Shown here piece by piece: positions 55,315 through 63,881 of a stretch of DNA of 64,000 nt (positions within the stretch are counted from its first letter, which is position 1; every line of letters begins with the position of its first letter). The notes under the pieces are model-generated. The model had not been told where the DNA came from and searched no databases. It saw only the letters and a list, made by a program, of their open reading frames with translations. A program made the position numbers and the translations under genes. Source of the stretch: Bacillus aerolatus (lineage in GTDB: Bacteria > Bacillota > Bacilli > Bacillales > Domibacillaceae). The DNA lies in assembly GCF_009183655.1 (NCBI RefSeq), contig NZ_WEIO01000002.1, forward strand, positions 489,064 to 553,063, read 5' to 3'.

Positions 55315-56766
55315 ATGATGCTAAGTGGGCTAGACCTTGGCATATTAGTTGTTTATATGTTAGTCGTTTTATGGATTGGTTATTATACTATGAATAAAAT
55401 TACATCCTTTAGCGACTATTCTGTTGCAGGGAGATCAATGCCGTTTGCTTTAATTTTTGCCACAATTGGCGCTACATTAGCCGGTGGAGGAGCAACGGTC
55501 GGCAGGGTCTCGTTTGTTTATGAAACAGGTATTGTTGTTTTTCTGGCGCTCTTAGGAGTTGTAATAAGCCAGGTTCTCATTGGATTCTTTGTAGCACCGC
55601 GTATAAGTAAAATGAAAGACATTTATACCATTGGAGATATTATGGATTTTTATTTTGGGCGATCAGGCCAACTTATATCTAGTGTCTTAGCATTCTTGTT
55701 CATGGCAAGTATGTTTGGTGTTCAGGTCTTGGCTCTTGGGCGTATTTTAGAACCTGTAATCAGTTTGCCTTTCATTGCTTTAACTGTTATTGGTGCCTTG
55801 ATAACAATTGCATATACGTGGGCAGGAGGTATGTTAGCTGTCATTTATACGGATGCCATCCAGTTTATAATTCTTGTTGGCAGTATGGCCACAGCAGCAA
55901 TAATAGGTGTTAACAAAATGGGAGGCATGACAGAAATAATTGATAAAGTGGGAGCAATTGATACAGAACACTTAGTCTTTTTTGGAGGACCATGGACAAT
56001 TGGTGTATTTATAGCAACATTCTTGAGTTTTCTCTTAGGAGAGGCGCTAGCCCCACATTATATACAAAGATATGCATCATCTAAAACAGCAAATGTTAGT
56101 AAATGGAGCACTGTATCATTCGCTATTATGTATATTTTTCTTACCATCGTAATAATGGTGATTGGATTGATTGGGTTTGTTAAATTCCCAGGAATTAACG
56201 GCGATGTGGTATTTGTTACTTATGCACAAAAATACTTGCCAGTTGGCATTATAGGTTTAGTATTTGGAGGATTACTTGCAGCAGTAATGTCAACAGGAAG
56301 TTCCATTTTAAATACCGCAGCAGTTATTTTCACAAGAGATATTTACGGTAAAGTTATAAATAGGAACGCTGATGACAAGAGTTTATTGAAATGGACAAAA
56401 TACGCAACTTTAATTGTTGGAGTTGGCGGAATACTTGTATCTCTATTTATACCTAGCGTTATGGGTTTAATGCTGTATGCTTTCCAGTTATGGGCTCCAT
56501 CCATACTGCCTCCAATGTGCATAGCTATACTTTGGGGAGGACCTTTAGAACGCAAAGTATCTCCATACGCTGGACCGCCTGCAATAATAGCGGGACTGCT
56601 TATAACAATTGTCTGGTTGAACTTTTTGGGAGAACCTTTTGGGATTCCAGCTATCGCAGTAGGTATTGTCACTAACCTAGTTGTTTTTTGGATTACTCAC
56701 CTCATGACATCGCATAAAATTCCTCATGACTATCAAACCTTGCCTTCAGAGAAAGTGGATGCATAA
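55315..56766 (+). CDS. Sodium:solute symporter (SSS family), rightward cluster
   Basis: A 483-residue transporter with about thirteen helices. SSS motifs are FSDYSVAGRSMPFALIFATI, GGMLAVIYTDAIQFIIL and AAVMSTGSSILNTAAVIFTRD. Two adjacent ATGs (55315 and 55318) follow GGGGGG. It is followed 58 bases later by a 33-residue membrane protein that is probably its accessory subunit. Placement between DadA-like and sarcosine-oxidase-like genes suggests an amino-acid or N-methyl-amino-acid substrate. Confidence 0.88.
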   Translation: MMLSGLDLGILVVYMLVVLWIGYYTMNKITSFSDYSVAGRSMPFALIFATIGATLAGGGATVGRVSFVYETGIVVFLALLGVVISQVLIGFFVAPRISKMKDIYTIGDIMDFYFGRSGQLISSVLAFLFMASMFGVQVLALGRILEPVISLPFIALTVIGALITIAYTWAGGMLAVIYTDAIQFIILVGSMATAAIIGVNKMGGMTEIIDKVGAIDTEHLVFFGGPWTIGVFIATFLSFLLGEALAPHYIQRYASSKTANVSKWSTVSFAIMYIFLTIVIMVIGLIGFVKFPGINGDVVFVTYAQKYLPVGIIGLVFGGLLAAVMSTGSSILNTAAVIFTRDIYGKVINRNADDKSLLKWTKYATLIVGVGGILVSLFIPSVMGLMLYAFQLWAPSILPPMCIAILWGGPLERKVSPYAGPPAIIAGLLITIVWLNFLGEPFGIPAIAVGIVTNLVVFWITHLMTSHKIPHDYQTLPSEKVDA

Positions 56767-56824
56767 AAGACAGAATAGGCAATTTTTAAAAGCCCAATTA
56801 CCTATTTAAGAAGGGGGCGGAAAA

Positions 56825-56926
56825 ATGAGTATATGGGATCTTATCGTTTATTTCTCAGCTGCTGTTTGTTATGTGGCAGCAGCAACGGTAATAGTCGGTT
56901 GGATAAAGCACGCCATGAATAAATAG
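56825..56926 (+). CDS. Small membrane protein (33 aa), symporter accessory-like
   Basis: A 33-residue frame, MSIWDLIVYFSAAVCYVAAA then TVIVGWIKHAMNK, preceded by a strong AAGGGGGCGG ribosome site 6-8 bases away. It is one hydrophobic helix with a basic C-terminus. Tiny one-helix proteins directly after SSS-family genes are known as symporter small accessory proteins, and position and topology fit. It is too short for ordinary gene finding. Translation is well supported by the ribosome site; function is inferred from context. Confidence 0.72.
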   Translation: MSIWDLIVYFSAAVCYVAAATVIVGWIKHAMNK

Positions 56927-57011
56927 AATATTCCATCACTTCTGCGATCTTTTAAAGTCAAAAAGCAGGATTACAAGTCACTAATTTTAGCTGAAAGGGA
57001 GATTCCCTGTT

Positions 57012-58157
57012 ATGAAAAAGCATTATAGTGTAATTGTTATTGGCGCTGGATCTGTCGGAATGGCAACAGGATTCTATTTAGCCAGAAAGGGGATCGATAC
57101 CTTATTAATTGATGCATTTGATCCCCCGCATGGCAAGGGCAGCCACCATGGAGAAACCCGGTTAATTCGTCATGCTACTGGTGAAGGTAGACAATATGTT
57201 GATCTTGCTCTCAGAGCACAGAGTTTGTGGTATCAATTGGAAGAAGAAATCGGCAAAATGTTATTTATTCCATCTGGAACTCTCATAGTGGGAGAAGGTG
57301 ATGCCTCCTTTATAAAGGAAACAGTAAAAAGTGCCAACGAACATTCTTTATCTTTAGAGAAACTAAATGCGGATGAAATTCATAAAAGATGGCCTGGATT
57401 TTCAATTCCTGAGCACTTTGTTGGCTATTTTGAATCAGCCTCCGGTGCACTCCTTAATGAAGAATGTATAAATGCGTACAGAGAATTAGGCACAAAACAT
57501 AATGCTGCGCTAAAAACAAATACAAAAGTGAACAGTATTGATTTTTCAGTCAACGGAGTTGTTGTAAAAACAACAAACGATACTTTCTATGCTGATAAAG
57601 TTGTTATTTCCGCGGGAGCTTGGACAGGGAAGGTTCTTTCGTCATTAGGATTGCCGTTACAGCCAATGCGTAAAACTCTAGGATGGTTTGAACCTAATAA
57701 CATGTATTATCAGCATCCTATGTTACCTTGTTTTTATTTTAGTTTCGAAAACCAAAAGTATTATGGCTTTCCAAGTATAGACGGCAGCGGTGTTAAGGTT
57801 GGCCGAAATGACTCCGAAAGAGAAACCGATCCTGATTTAATGAGTCAGGATTTCGGCAAATACGACAATGATGAGGGAGATTTAAGAATCTTTTTGGAAA
57901 GGTTTTTACCAGGGGCAGCAGGCAAACTTAAAAAAGGAAGATCATGCATGATTACAAAGACCCCTGATAAGGACTTTATTTTAGACCACCATCCTGAATT
58001 TCCGCATGTTATTATTGCCGGAGGCTTTTCTGGACATGGTTTTAAATATAGCAGTGTTTTAGGGGAAATGATAAGTCAGATGATAACTGATGGGCATACA
58101 ACCTATGATATTTCAAAGTTTTCAATTTCAAGACCGCAGTTAACTACTGTGAACTAG
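57012..58157 (+). CDS. Monomeric sarcosine / N-methyltryptophan oxidase, copy 1
   Basis: A 381-residue flavoenzyme. VIVIGAGSVGMATGFYLARK is the FAD-binding start and DPPHGKGSHHGETRLIRH the family signature. Cys312 in GRSCMITKTPD aligns with the cysteine that binds FAD covalently in monomeric sarcosine oxidase. GFSGHGFKYSSVLGE completes the C-terminal motif. It oxidises N-methyl amino acids to the amine, formaldehyde and H2O2. AAAGGGAG sets the ATG. It ends before a strong terminator, so it closes the DadA-symporter transcript or stands alone. Confidence 0.87.
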   Translation: MKKHYSVIVIGAGSVGMATGFYLARKGIDTLLIDAFDPPHGKGSHHGETRLIRHATGEGRQYVDLALRAQSLWYQLEEEIGKMLFIPSGTLIVGEGDASFIKETVKSANEHSLSLEKLNADEIHKRWPGFSIPEHFVGYFESASGALLNEECINAYRELGTKHNAALKTNTKVNSIDFSVNGVVVKTTNDTFYADKVVISAGAWTGKVLSSLGLPLQPMRKTLGWFEPNNMYYQHPMLPCFYFSFENQKYYGFPSIDGSGVKVGRNDSERETDPDLMSQDFGKYDNDEGDLRIFLERFLPGAAGKLKKGRSCMITKTPDKDFILDHHPEFPHVIIAGGFSGHGFKYSSVLGEMISQMITDGHTTYDISKFSISRPQLTTVN

Positions 58158-58262
58158 TTTTAACTATGCTGGTTAGTTTAGATTCATATCGTTTTTTTAT
58201 GTAGAAGAAGCCTCTTTGGAATGCTTTTATCAGATTTTCAGGCGAAATCCAATACAAAATCA

Positions 58263-58300
58263 AAAAGGGGTTCGGAATGAGACCATTCCGAACCCCTTTT
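58263..58300 (+). terminator. Terminator after sarcosine oxidase copy 1
   Basis: A perfect 17-bp stem (58263-58279 with 58284-58300) has loop AGAC and a T-rich end. The remaining bases to 58426 show nothing I can support. Confidence 0.92.
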
Positions 58301-58426
58301 GTCGACAAACTGAAAGTAGTAGCATATCTGCTACTACTTATTACTGACCAATTCTGCACGTTTTTTGTTACCTATGATCTTTAACGAAAAGAATCCGAGA
58401 AAAGACCAGTTGTATTATGCGTAGGA

Positions 58427-58495
58427 AAAACTGAAATTGGAATTAGGAAAACGGCCAACTTACTTGGAATTTCACTTAAAAGTCCATGCCGATAG
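58427..58495 (+). pseudogene. HTH remnant, possibly of a sigma-54 activator
   Basis: The frame reads KTEIGIRKTANLLGISLKSP then CR and a stop. R-K-T-A-x-L-L-G-I-S is the Fis-type helix-turn-helix end of many enhancer-binding proteins. A shifted frame just upstream (DQLYYA) could be the preceding helix. It is only a fragment. Confidence 0.3.
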
Positions 58496-58659
58496 TAAAG
58501 CCGGTTATTTTATACCTGAATCTATTTCACTTTGTAGATTTGACAGTTTAATAAGGTGAATTTTTATAAAAAAGGTTATGAAAAATGAGAAATTTTGTAC
58601 ATATCTATGTAAACTTGTATAATAAACTCACAATATTTGCAAAGTTAAGGAGAAGAGAA

Positions 58660-59319
58660 ATGGTCATGAATCGTAAACAAATACAGGTAAATAGAATGTA
58701 TCAATACTTTGTTGACGCAGCCGTTCAAATTATTGAAGAAGAAGGTATTAAAAATGTTACTGCACGAAAGGTTGCGGAGAGAGCGGGTTATACTACATCC
58801 ACCATTTATAACTATTTTAAAGATCTTTCACACCTTTTATTTTTTGCTTCAATGAACCTTGTTAAAGATTATGTACAAGAAGTTAATTTATATATGAGTA
58901 AAGAAGAGAATTACTTAGATAAATATATTCTATCATGGGAATGTTTTTGTAAACATTCATTTTCTAAACCTGAAATATATTATGCACTCTTTATAGAAGA
59001 TTTAGGTGAAAAACCCGATGAGTTACTTAAGCATTATTATTCTATATATCCCAGTGATTTAATTGGAGTACCAGATGAAATTAAGCCTACACTCTTTGAG
59101 CCTAACCTAGGTAAAAGAAACAAAATGTTTTTAGAAATTGAGAAGAAACATAATATTCGCTCTGAACATATAGACGATGTAAATAATATGATTATCCTTC
59201 TATGGAAAGGTATGATGTCTACACTTTTGAATAATAGAGGCAGTTATAAAAAAGAAGAAGCTACAGAAATAACAGTAAGATATATTAAGGAGCTGGCACA
59301 AAAGCTGTCAAAGGACTAA
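58660..59319 (+). CDS. TetR-family transcriptional regulator
   Basis: A 219-residue regulator from ATG 58660, 7 bases after AAGGAG; the longer frame from 58585 has no such site. The HTH is NVTARKVAERAGYTTSTIYN then YFKDLSHLL (about residues 35-65). The helical C-terminal ligand domain is full length. It lies between two sarcosine-oxidase-like genes and upstream of the MFS transporter, so it may repress one of these units. The ligand is unknown. Confidence 0.86.
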   Translation: MVMNRKQIQVNRMYQYFVDAAVQIIEEEGIKNVTARKVAERAGYTTSTIYNYFKDLSHLLFFASMNLVKDYVQEVNLYMSKEENYLDKYILSWECFCKHSFSKPEIYYALFIEDLGEKPDELLKHYYSIYPSDLIGVPDEIKPTLFEPNLGKRNKMFLEIEKKHNIRSEHIDDVNNMIILLWKGMMSTLLNNRGSYKKEEATEITVRYIKELAQKLSKD

Positions 59320-59390
59320 TGTTGACGGAAGACTATCTTGCTAGTTCTGTATTAAGTTTTATATATGTATAAGTCAATAATCAAATAAAG

Positions 59391-59640
59391 CTAATAAAAC
59401 AAGCCTTTTACCGGCCCACTCATCCATGTAATATTTGAGTGGGGGTCGTGGCTAAATGGCTTTCGGGCAGTTTCCGTTCTCTTGCTTCGCCCCCGGTGAT
59501 GCTGCATATCTTGTTTCCCCAACATGAGGTAAAATCTTGATTCTGAAGCAATGTACACACACTGATCAGCCAACTTTCACACAAATTTGTGGCGGCAGTA
59601 AGTTGGCGTATTCCTCTTTCTTCACGACCCTAGAATTTTT
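59391..59640 (-). pseudogene. IS3-family transposase OrfB remnant
   Basis: On the minus strand 59573-59391 reads MADQCVYIASESRFYLMLGK, then QDMQHHRGRSKRTE, and later WMSGPVKGLFY. ADQ-x-YIASES-FYR and GPVKG-YY are features of IS3/IS150-type OrfB. Between them about 15 residues are missing. A shifted frame just before it (KKEEYANLLPPQI) continues the same protein. No terminal repeats or full element are visible. Confidence 0.65.
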
Positions 59641-59926
59641 TTGTTTTTCTTCTTTTTCCCTCACCGTCTGCTACCCAGCGCTTTCTCTTTTTGGCGCAGA
59701 CCTTATTCTATTGTTTTTGCCCGTTTTTTCTCTTCTTTTAACCCTTTATAATGTTGTCCTCTTTCTCCTTTCATCTCATTCGACCTCCGTATTTTCTTAA
59801 TTATAACACTAGAATTCTATGCGACATCTATCCTAACAGAGGGGGTGCCAAATAAATGGAATATAGCCCGCCCATATGATGAACTAAAATTGGGATTAAT
59901 AATGATTAAGTGGGCTTAATTTAAAA
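59641..59926. other. Intergenic stretch, nothing firm
   Basis: Part may be further decayed insertion-sequence DNA next to the OrfB remnant. An 87-codon frame at 59537-59800 is just the reverse of this remnant with low-complexity Phe/Leu/Ser and no ribosome site. Confidence 0.3.
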
Positions 59927-59955
59927 TTGACAAAAGTTTATTTGTTGATTATTAT
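59927..59955 (+). promoter_or_regulatory. Sigma-A promoter for MFS-sarcosine oxidase operon
   Basis: Consensus TTGACA (59927-59932), a 17-base spacer and TATTAT (59950-59955). The message has a long leader of about 340 bases before the MFS start. Within it a ten-codon frame (MSDYSSLTKC, from 60071) follows AAGGGGGGAG and may be incidental. Confidence 0.7.
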
Positions 59956-60305
59956 GAATATTATAAATCAATGAACACATTCATATAAAAAACACATTCC
60001 CATATGAACGTGATTTGGGAGGGGTGCTCTAAATTCGTTTTACAACAAACAAAAAAAGGGGGGAGCTAAGGTGAGTGATTATTCAAGCTTAACAAAATGT
60101 TAAAAGATTAAACGGGATTTACATAATGGCGGGACAAAGTTATGACTTAAATGTAATCGCATACATCTGATCTCGAGGGCATCCTACCATCAGATTATAG
60201 CGATAGATCAAGCAAGATAGAGCAGCCGTCCGGTTAATTCTAGTAAGTTCATATTTTTTTAAAAGACGTAACCAAAAATTTATGGGAAATGAGGGAACGT
60301 GTCTT

Positions 60306-61670
60306 ATGCCTGAAAGGAAATTTAGGATGGATGATGCTCCACTTAACAAGTTTCATTTCAAAATTACTGCGCTTACTTTTGGGGCGAATTTTTCTGACGG
60401 TTACACTCTTGGGATTATTGGTATGGCTCTTACTTTGATTAGTCCTGAAATGAATTTAAGTCCAATGTGGGAAGGACTAATTGGAAGTTCCGCTTTAATT
60501 GGACTTTTTTTTGGCAGTTTGTTGCTCGGGGGCCTATCTGATCGAATTGGTAGACAAAAAATATTTCTTACAAACTTCTTAGTGATTACGATTGCTTCCA
60601 TTCTTCAATTTTTTGTGAATGATCCAGCAACGTTGTTTATTTTACGATTAATGATAGGTTTAGCTCTTGGAGGAGATTACGCTGTGGGCACAACTTTACT
60701 CGCTGAATTTGCTCCAAGAAAATATAGGGGAGCATTGCTAGCTTCTTTAAATATAGTGTGGACAGTGGGATATGTAGTTGCAAACTTCGTTGGATTTTAT
60801 ATGGGGAAGGCTGGTCCTGAATCATGGCGTTGGATGCTTATTAGTGCCGCTATCCCTGCCTTCATCGTGTTGATCTTGCGAATCGGAACGCCTGAGTCAC
60901 CAAGATGGCTTATCAGTAAGGGGCGTATCGAAGAAGCACAGCAGATCATTCGCAAACATATCGGAGCAAATGTAGAGATGGATAAAAATGTTGGGAACAG
61001 CCAAGCTAACGCTAGATTTTTGGATCTCTTTAGCAAAAGACTTTGGAAGCGTACGGCTTTTGGCGGGCTGTTTTATGTTTGTCAGGTCATTCCGTACTTT
61101 GCTATATACACATTTCTCCCAACTATTTTGAAATACATGGGATTCACAGAGAATTTCTCGGTATACATGTGGTTAAATATCTTCCTTCTTATTGGTTCAA
61201 TTGTTGGTCTCTGGTTTTTAGAAAAATTTACTCGCAGAGGATTCACCATTGGCTCTTTTACTTTCCTTGTTGTCAGCATGTTTATGCTTAGTATTATAAG
61301 CAACCCCCTCTTAGCGATCATATTCTTCCTAGTGTTCACTTTTGTTATGGCAGCAGCTACAAACCTTGAGTTTGTATACCCATCTGAACTTTTTCCAACA
61401 GAAATCCGTGGATCCGGAATTGGTGTAGTGACGGCGATTAGCCGGATCGGCGCTGCAATTGGAACGTTTCTTCTTCCGGTTAGTATGAGTTCTTTTGGAT
61501 TGCAAGCTACCATGGGTGGAATGGCGGTTATTCTTTTAATTGGTACGATCATCTCCATTGCTTGGGCACCGGAGACAAAGGCTCTCTCTTTGAGTGAGGT
61601 AAATAGTACAAGTGATTCTGCGAATGAAATAGATGAATCCTTGCATAGTTCGGTAAAAGAAAATTTGTAA
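60306..61670 (+). CDS. MFS transporter (metabolite:H+ symporter / sugar-porter-like)
   Basis: A 454-residue protein from ATG 60306, behind GAGGGA; the ATG at 60282 has no ribosome site. Twelve helices are present with the MFS loop motif GGLSDRIGRQKIF after helix 2 and RWLISKGRIEEAQ in the central loop. A late PSELFPTEIRGSGIG and APETKALSL near the end place it in the sugar-porter/aromatic-acid symporter branch. It shares a transcript with the second sarcosine-oxidase-like gene, so an N-methylated amino acid or betaine-like substrate is possible. Confidence 0.88.
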   Translation: MPERKFRMDDAPLNKFHFKITALTFGANFSDGYTLGIIGMALTLISPEMNLSPMWEGLIGSSALIGLFFGSLLLGGLSDRIGRQKIFLTNFLVITIASILQFFVNDPATLFILRLMIGLALGGDYAVGTTLLAEFAPRKYRGALLASLNIVWTVGYVVANFVGFYMGKAGPESWRWMLISAAIPAFIVLILRIGTPESPRWLISKGRIEEAQQIIRKHIGANVEMDKNVGNSQANARFLDLFSKRLWKRTAFGGLFYVCQVIPYFAIYTFLPTILKYMGFTENFSVYMWLNIFLLIGSIVGLWFLEKFTRRGFTIGSFTFLVVSMFMLSIISNPLLAIIFFLVFTFVMAAATNLEFVYPSELFPTEIRGSGIGVVTAISRIGAAIGTFLLPVSMSSFGLQATMGGMAVILLIGTIISIAWAPETKALSLSEVNSTSDSANEIDESLHSSVKENL

Positions 61671-61705
61671 CAATAACTTATATTAATACTTTCAGGAGGA
61701 CTGTT

Positions 61706-62872
61706 ATGAGCACACACTTTGATGTAATCGTTGTAGGCGCAGGTTCAATGGGAATGGCGGCTGGCTATTATTTAGCCAAGCAAGGGGTTAAGACATTATT
61801 GATAGATGCATTTGATCCACCGCATTCCAGTGGCAGCCATCATGGCGACACTCGAATCATTCGTCATGCTTACGGTATGGGAAGAGAATACGTTCCTCTT
61901 GCACTTAGGGCTCAAACATTATGGGATGAACTGGAGAAAAAAACCCATCATAAAATTTTTGCACAAACGGGTGTGCTGGGATTTGGTCCTAAAGGGGAGT
62001 CAGAGTTTATTGATAAGACGATAGCAAGTGCACAAAAGCATTCGCTTCCTTACGAATTACTGTACGGTGAGGAAATAAACGAACGCTGGCCTGGTATAAA
62101 TGTTCCAAAGGATTTTGTTGCTATTTTGGAGCCGAATTCAGGCGTACTATTTAGTGAAAATTGTATTCGTGCCTATCGTGAACTTGCAATAGTTAATGGG
62201 GCCACTCTTTTGACTAATACACTTGTTGAGGATATTGAAGTCTATCAAGATTCTGTAAAAGTGCAGACAAAGTACGGATCTTATACTGCGGATAAACTTG
62301 TTGTTACTACAGGAGCTTGGAACGGTAAAATGCTTGCAAAGCTTAATCTTGATTTACCACTTCGGGCATATCGTAAAACGGTTGCTTGGTTTGAGTCTAA
62401 TGAATCATTGTATCATCCCGGAAATTTTCCTGTCTTTATGTCTGAAACCCCAACAGGAATATATTTCGGCTTCCCTAACTTTGGTGGAGAAGGGCTGAAA
62501 ATTGGCCGCCATGATTTAGGAGAGCCAATTGATCCGGACCATAGTAAGCGTGAATTTGGAGCGTATTCGGGCGATGAAGGGGATGTACGCAGTTTCTTAG
62601 AGAGTTATATGCCACAGGCTGCAGGTGAATTAAAAGATGGACAGGTTTGTATGTATACATTTACACCAGATGAACATTTTATTGTAGACCTGCATCCAGA
62701 GTATTCTCAAGTAGCCGTTGCTGCTGGATTCTCGGGACATGGATTTAAATTTGCAAGTGTAATTGGAGAGGTATTAAGTCAATTGGCTGTGAACGGTAAA
62801 ACTGAACATGATATTTCGCTCTTCTCTATCGCTCGTTCATCTTTACAACGGCCATTACAAAAAAATAATTGA
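61706..62872 (+). CDS. Monomeric sarcosine / N-methyltryptophan oxidase, copy 2
   Basis: A 388-residue flavoenzyme, 35 bases after the MFS gene with AGGAGGA. FAD start is VIVVGAGSMGMAAGYYLAKQ; DPPHSSGSHHGDTRIIRH is the family signature. Cys315 in GQVCMYTFTPDEHFIVDLHP matches both position and context of the covalent-flavin Cys315 of Bacillus monomeric sarcosine oxidase. GFSGHGFKFASVIGEVLSQL follows. It is the closer of the two copies to true sarcosine oxidase. Expected products are glycine, formaldehyde and H2O2 from sarcosine. Confidence 0.9.
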   Translation: MSTHFDVIVVGAGSMGMAAGYYLAKQGVKTLLIDAFDPPHSSGSHHGDTRIIRHAYGMGREYVPLALRAQTLWDELEKKTHHKIFAQTGVLGFGPKGESEFIDKTIASAQKHSLPYELLYGEEINERWPGINVPKDFVAILEPNSGVLFSENCIRAYRELAIVNGATLLTNTLVEDIEVYQDSVKVQTKYGSYTADKLVVTTGAWNGKMLAKLNLDLPLRAYRKTVAWFESNESLYHPGNFPVFMSETPTGIYFGFPNFGGEGLKIGRHDLGEPIDPDHSKREFGAYSGDEGDVRSFLESYMPQAAGELKDGQVCMYTFTPDEHFIVDLHPEYSQVAVAAGFSGHGFKFASVIGEVLSQLAVNGKTEHDISLFSIARSSLQRPLQKNN

Positions 62873-62964
62873 TTAGTAGAATGTAGATTTATCCTTTAAG
62901 GTTTTCAGCGCCGATGATAGTTAAGGGATTCCATTAGTGCGAGCAGTGCGCTGACAGGAAAATG

Positions 62965-62993
62965 AAAAGGGAGCGGCAAGGCTGCTCCCTTTT
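62965..62993 (+). terminator. Terminator after sarcosine oxidase copy 2
   Basis: AAAAGGGAGCGGC and GCTGCTCCCTTTT form a stem with one mismatch and loop AAG, followed by a T-rich end (TTTTGTTTGC). Confidence 0.85.
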
Positions 62994-63127
62994 GTTTGCT
63001 TTTAAATATAGTTGTTTTCAATCAAAAAGCCGATTTCTGAATGTGGGTAAGGGGCTTTGTTTTTTTAAATCGTTTTGACCACATTTGGCTGCTATAACAT
63101 TGCTGCAAATGATATAAATATTATCTA

Positions 63128-63156
63128 TTGACAGTATTTAAAATCTCTGTTAAATT
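63128..63156 (+). promoter_or_regulatory. Promoter of the MarR-type gene
   Basis: TTGACA (63128-63133) with a 17-base spacer to TAAATT (63151-63156). An ATCTC half-site lies in the spacer (63143-63147) and GAGAT at 63169-63173, similar to the arms of the palindrome at 63667. Autoregulation is therefore likely. Confidence 0.6.
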
Positions 63157-63219
63157 TACTTTGAATTAGAGATAAAATTATTCGAGACAATATATTTTTA
63201 ATAAAAGGAGGGACAATAA

Positions 63220-63654
63220 ATGGTAAAGGTAAATAATAAACTTAAAGCATTAACAGTCATGCTTCGGGCAACACAAGCTGTTCAAGAAGTCGTGAAAAAA
63301 GACATGATTCAATACGGTTTAAATCCAACCGAGTTCGGTGTTTTAGAATTGCTTTATCATAAAGGTGAGCAGCCTATACAACATATCGGTAAAAAAATTT
63401 TAATCGCAAGTAGTAGTATTACCTATGTCGTAGATAAACTAGAGAAAAAAGAATTCGTGCGTCGTAAAGCATGTCCAAAGGATCGTCGAGTGACTTATGC
63501 TGTCATTACAGAATCAGGCAAAGCATTTATGGATACCATATTTCCGAAACATGAAAAGAAAATAGATACAATCTTTGATGAGTTATCTGAAGAAGAAGTT
63601 GATGTTTTCATTAATTTGCTGAAGAGAATTGGTCATCGCTCAAAAAAAATATAA
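63220..63654 (+). CDS. mhqR: MarR-family regulator, MhqR-like
   Basis: A 144-residue MarR protein with the winged HTH in PIQHIGKKILIASSSITYVV then DKLEKKEFVRRKACPKDRRV (wing). Length and flanking gene fit MhqR, the quinone/hydroquinone-responsive repressor of ring-cleavage dioxygenase and quinone-reductase genes in Bacillus. A clear palindrome follows the gene and a dioxygenase gene starts 228 bases after its stop. AAAGGAGGG sets the ATG. HypR/OhrR-type members are alternatives, but the context favours MhqR. Confidence 0.78.
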   Translation: MVKVNNKLKALTVMLRATQAVQEVVKKDMIQYGLNPTEFGVLELLYHKGEQPIQHIGKKILIASSSITYVVDKLEKKEFVRRKACPKDRRVTYAVITESGKAFMDTIFPKHEKKIDTIFDELSEEEVDVFINLLKRIGHRSKKI

Positions 63655-63666
63655 AATTTTTTTGAA

Positions 63667-63692
63667 TATATATCTCTAAATCGAGATATATA
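63667..63692. promoter_or_regulatory. MhqR-type palindromic operator
   Basis: TATATATCTC (63667-63676) and GAGATATATA (63683-63692) are perfect 10-bp arms around TAAATC. The ATCTC-N-GAGAT core resembles the known MhqR operator. It lies between the MarR gene and the dioxygenase gene, ahead of the latter. Confidence 0.72.
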
Positions 63693-63881
63693 AAAGTGAA
63701 ATATTAAATAAATCATTTTACGTTTAGTAATTGGATTAGCTTTTGTAGGACACAGGGTACAAAAATTAATTGGTTCATTTATTCAGTGTGACTTGAGTAA
63801 TAAATTAGCCTAAAAGGGAGAAGTACCCTGTTTTAAAAAATAAATGAGCATAATTTGAGGATCTATATGGAGGAATTTAAA

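Noticed and set aside
59537..59800. An 87-codon rightward frame
   Set aside because: It is the reverse of the IS3 remnant, low in complexity and without a ribosome site.
61082..61717. A 211-codon leftward frame opposite the MFS gene
   Set aside because: It overlaps most of a clear MFS transporter, lacks a plausible start site and resembles no family.
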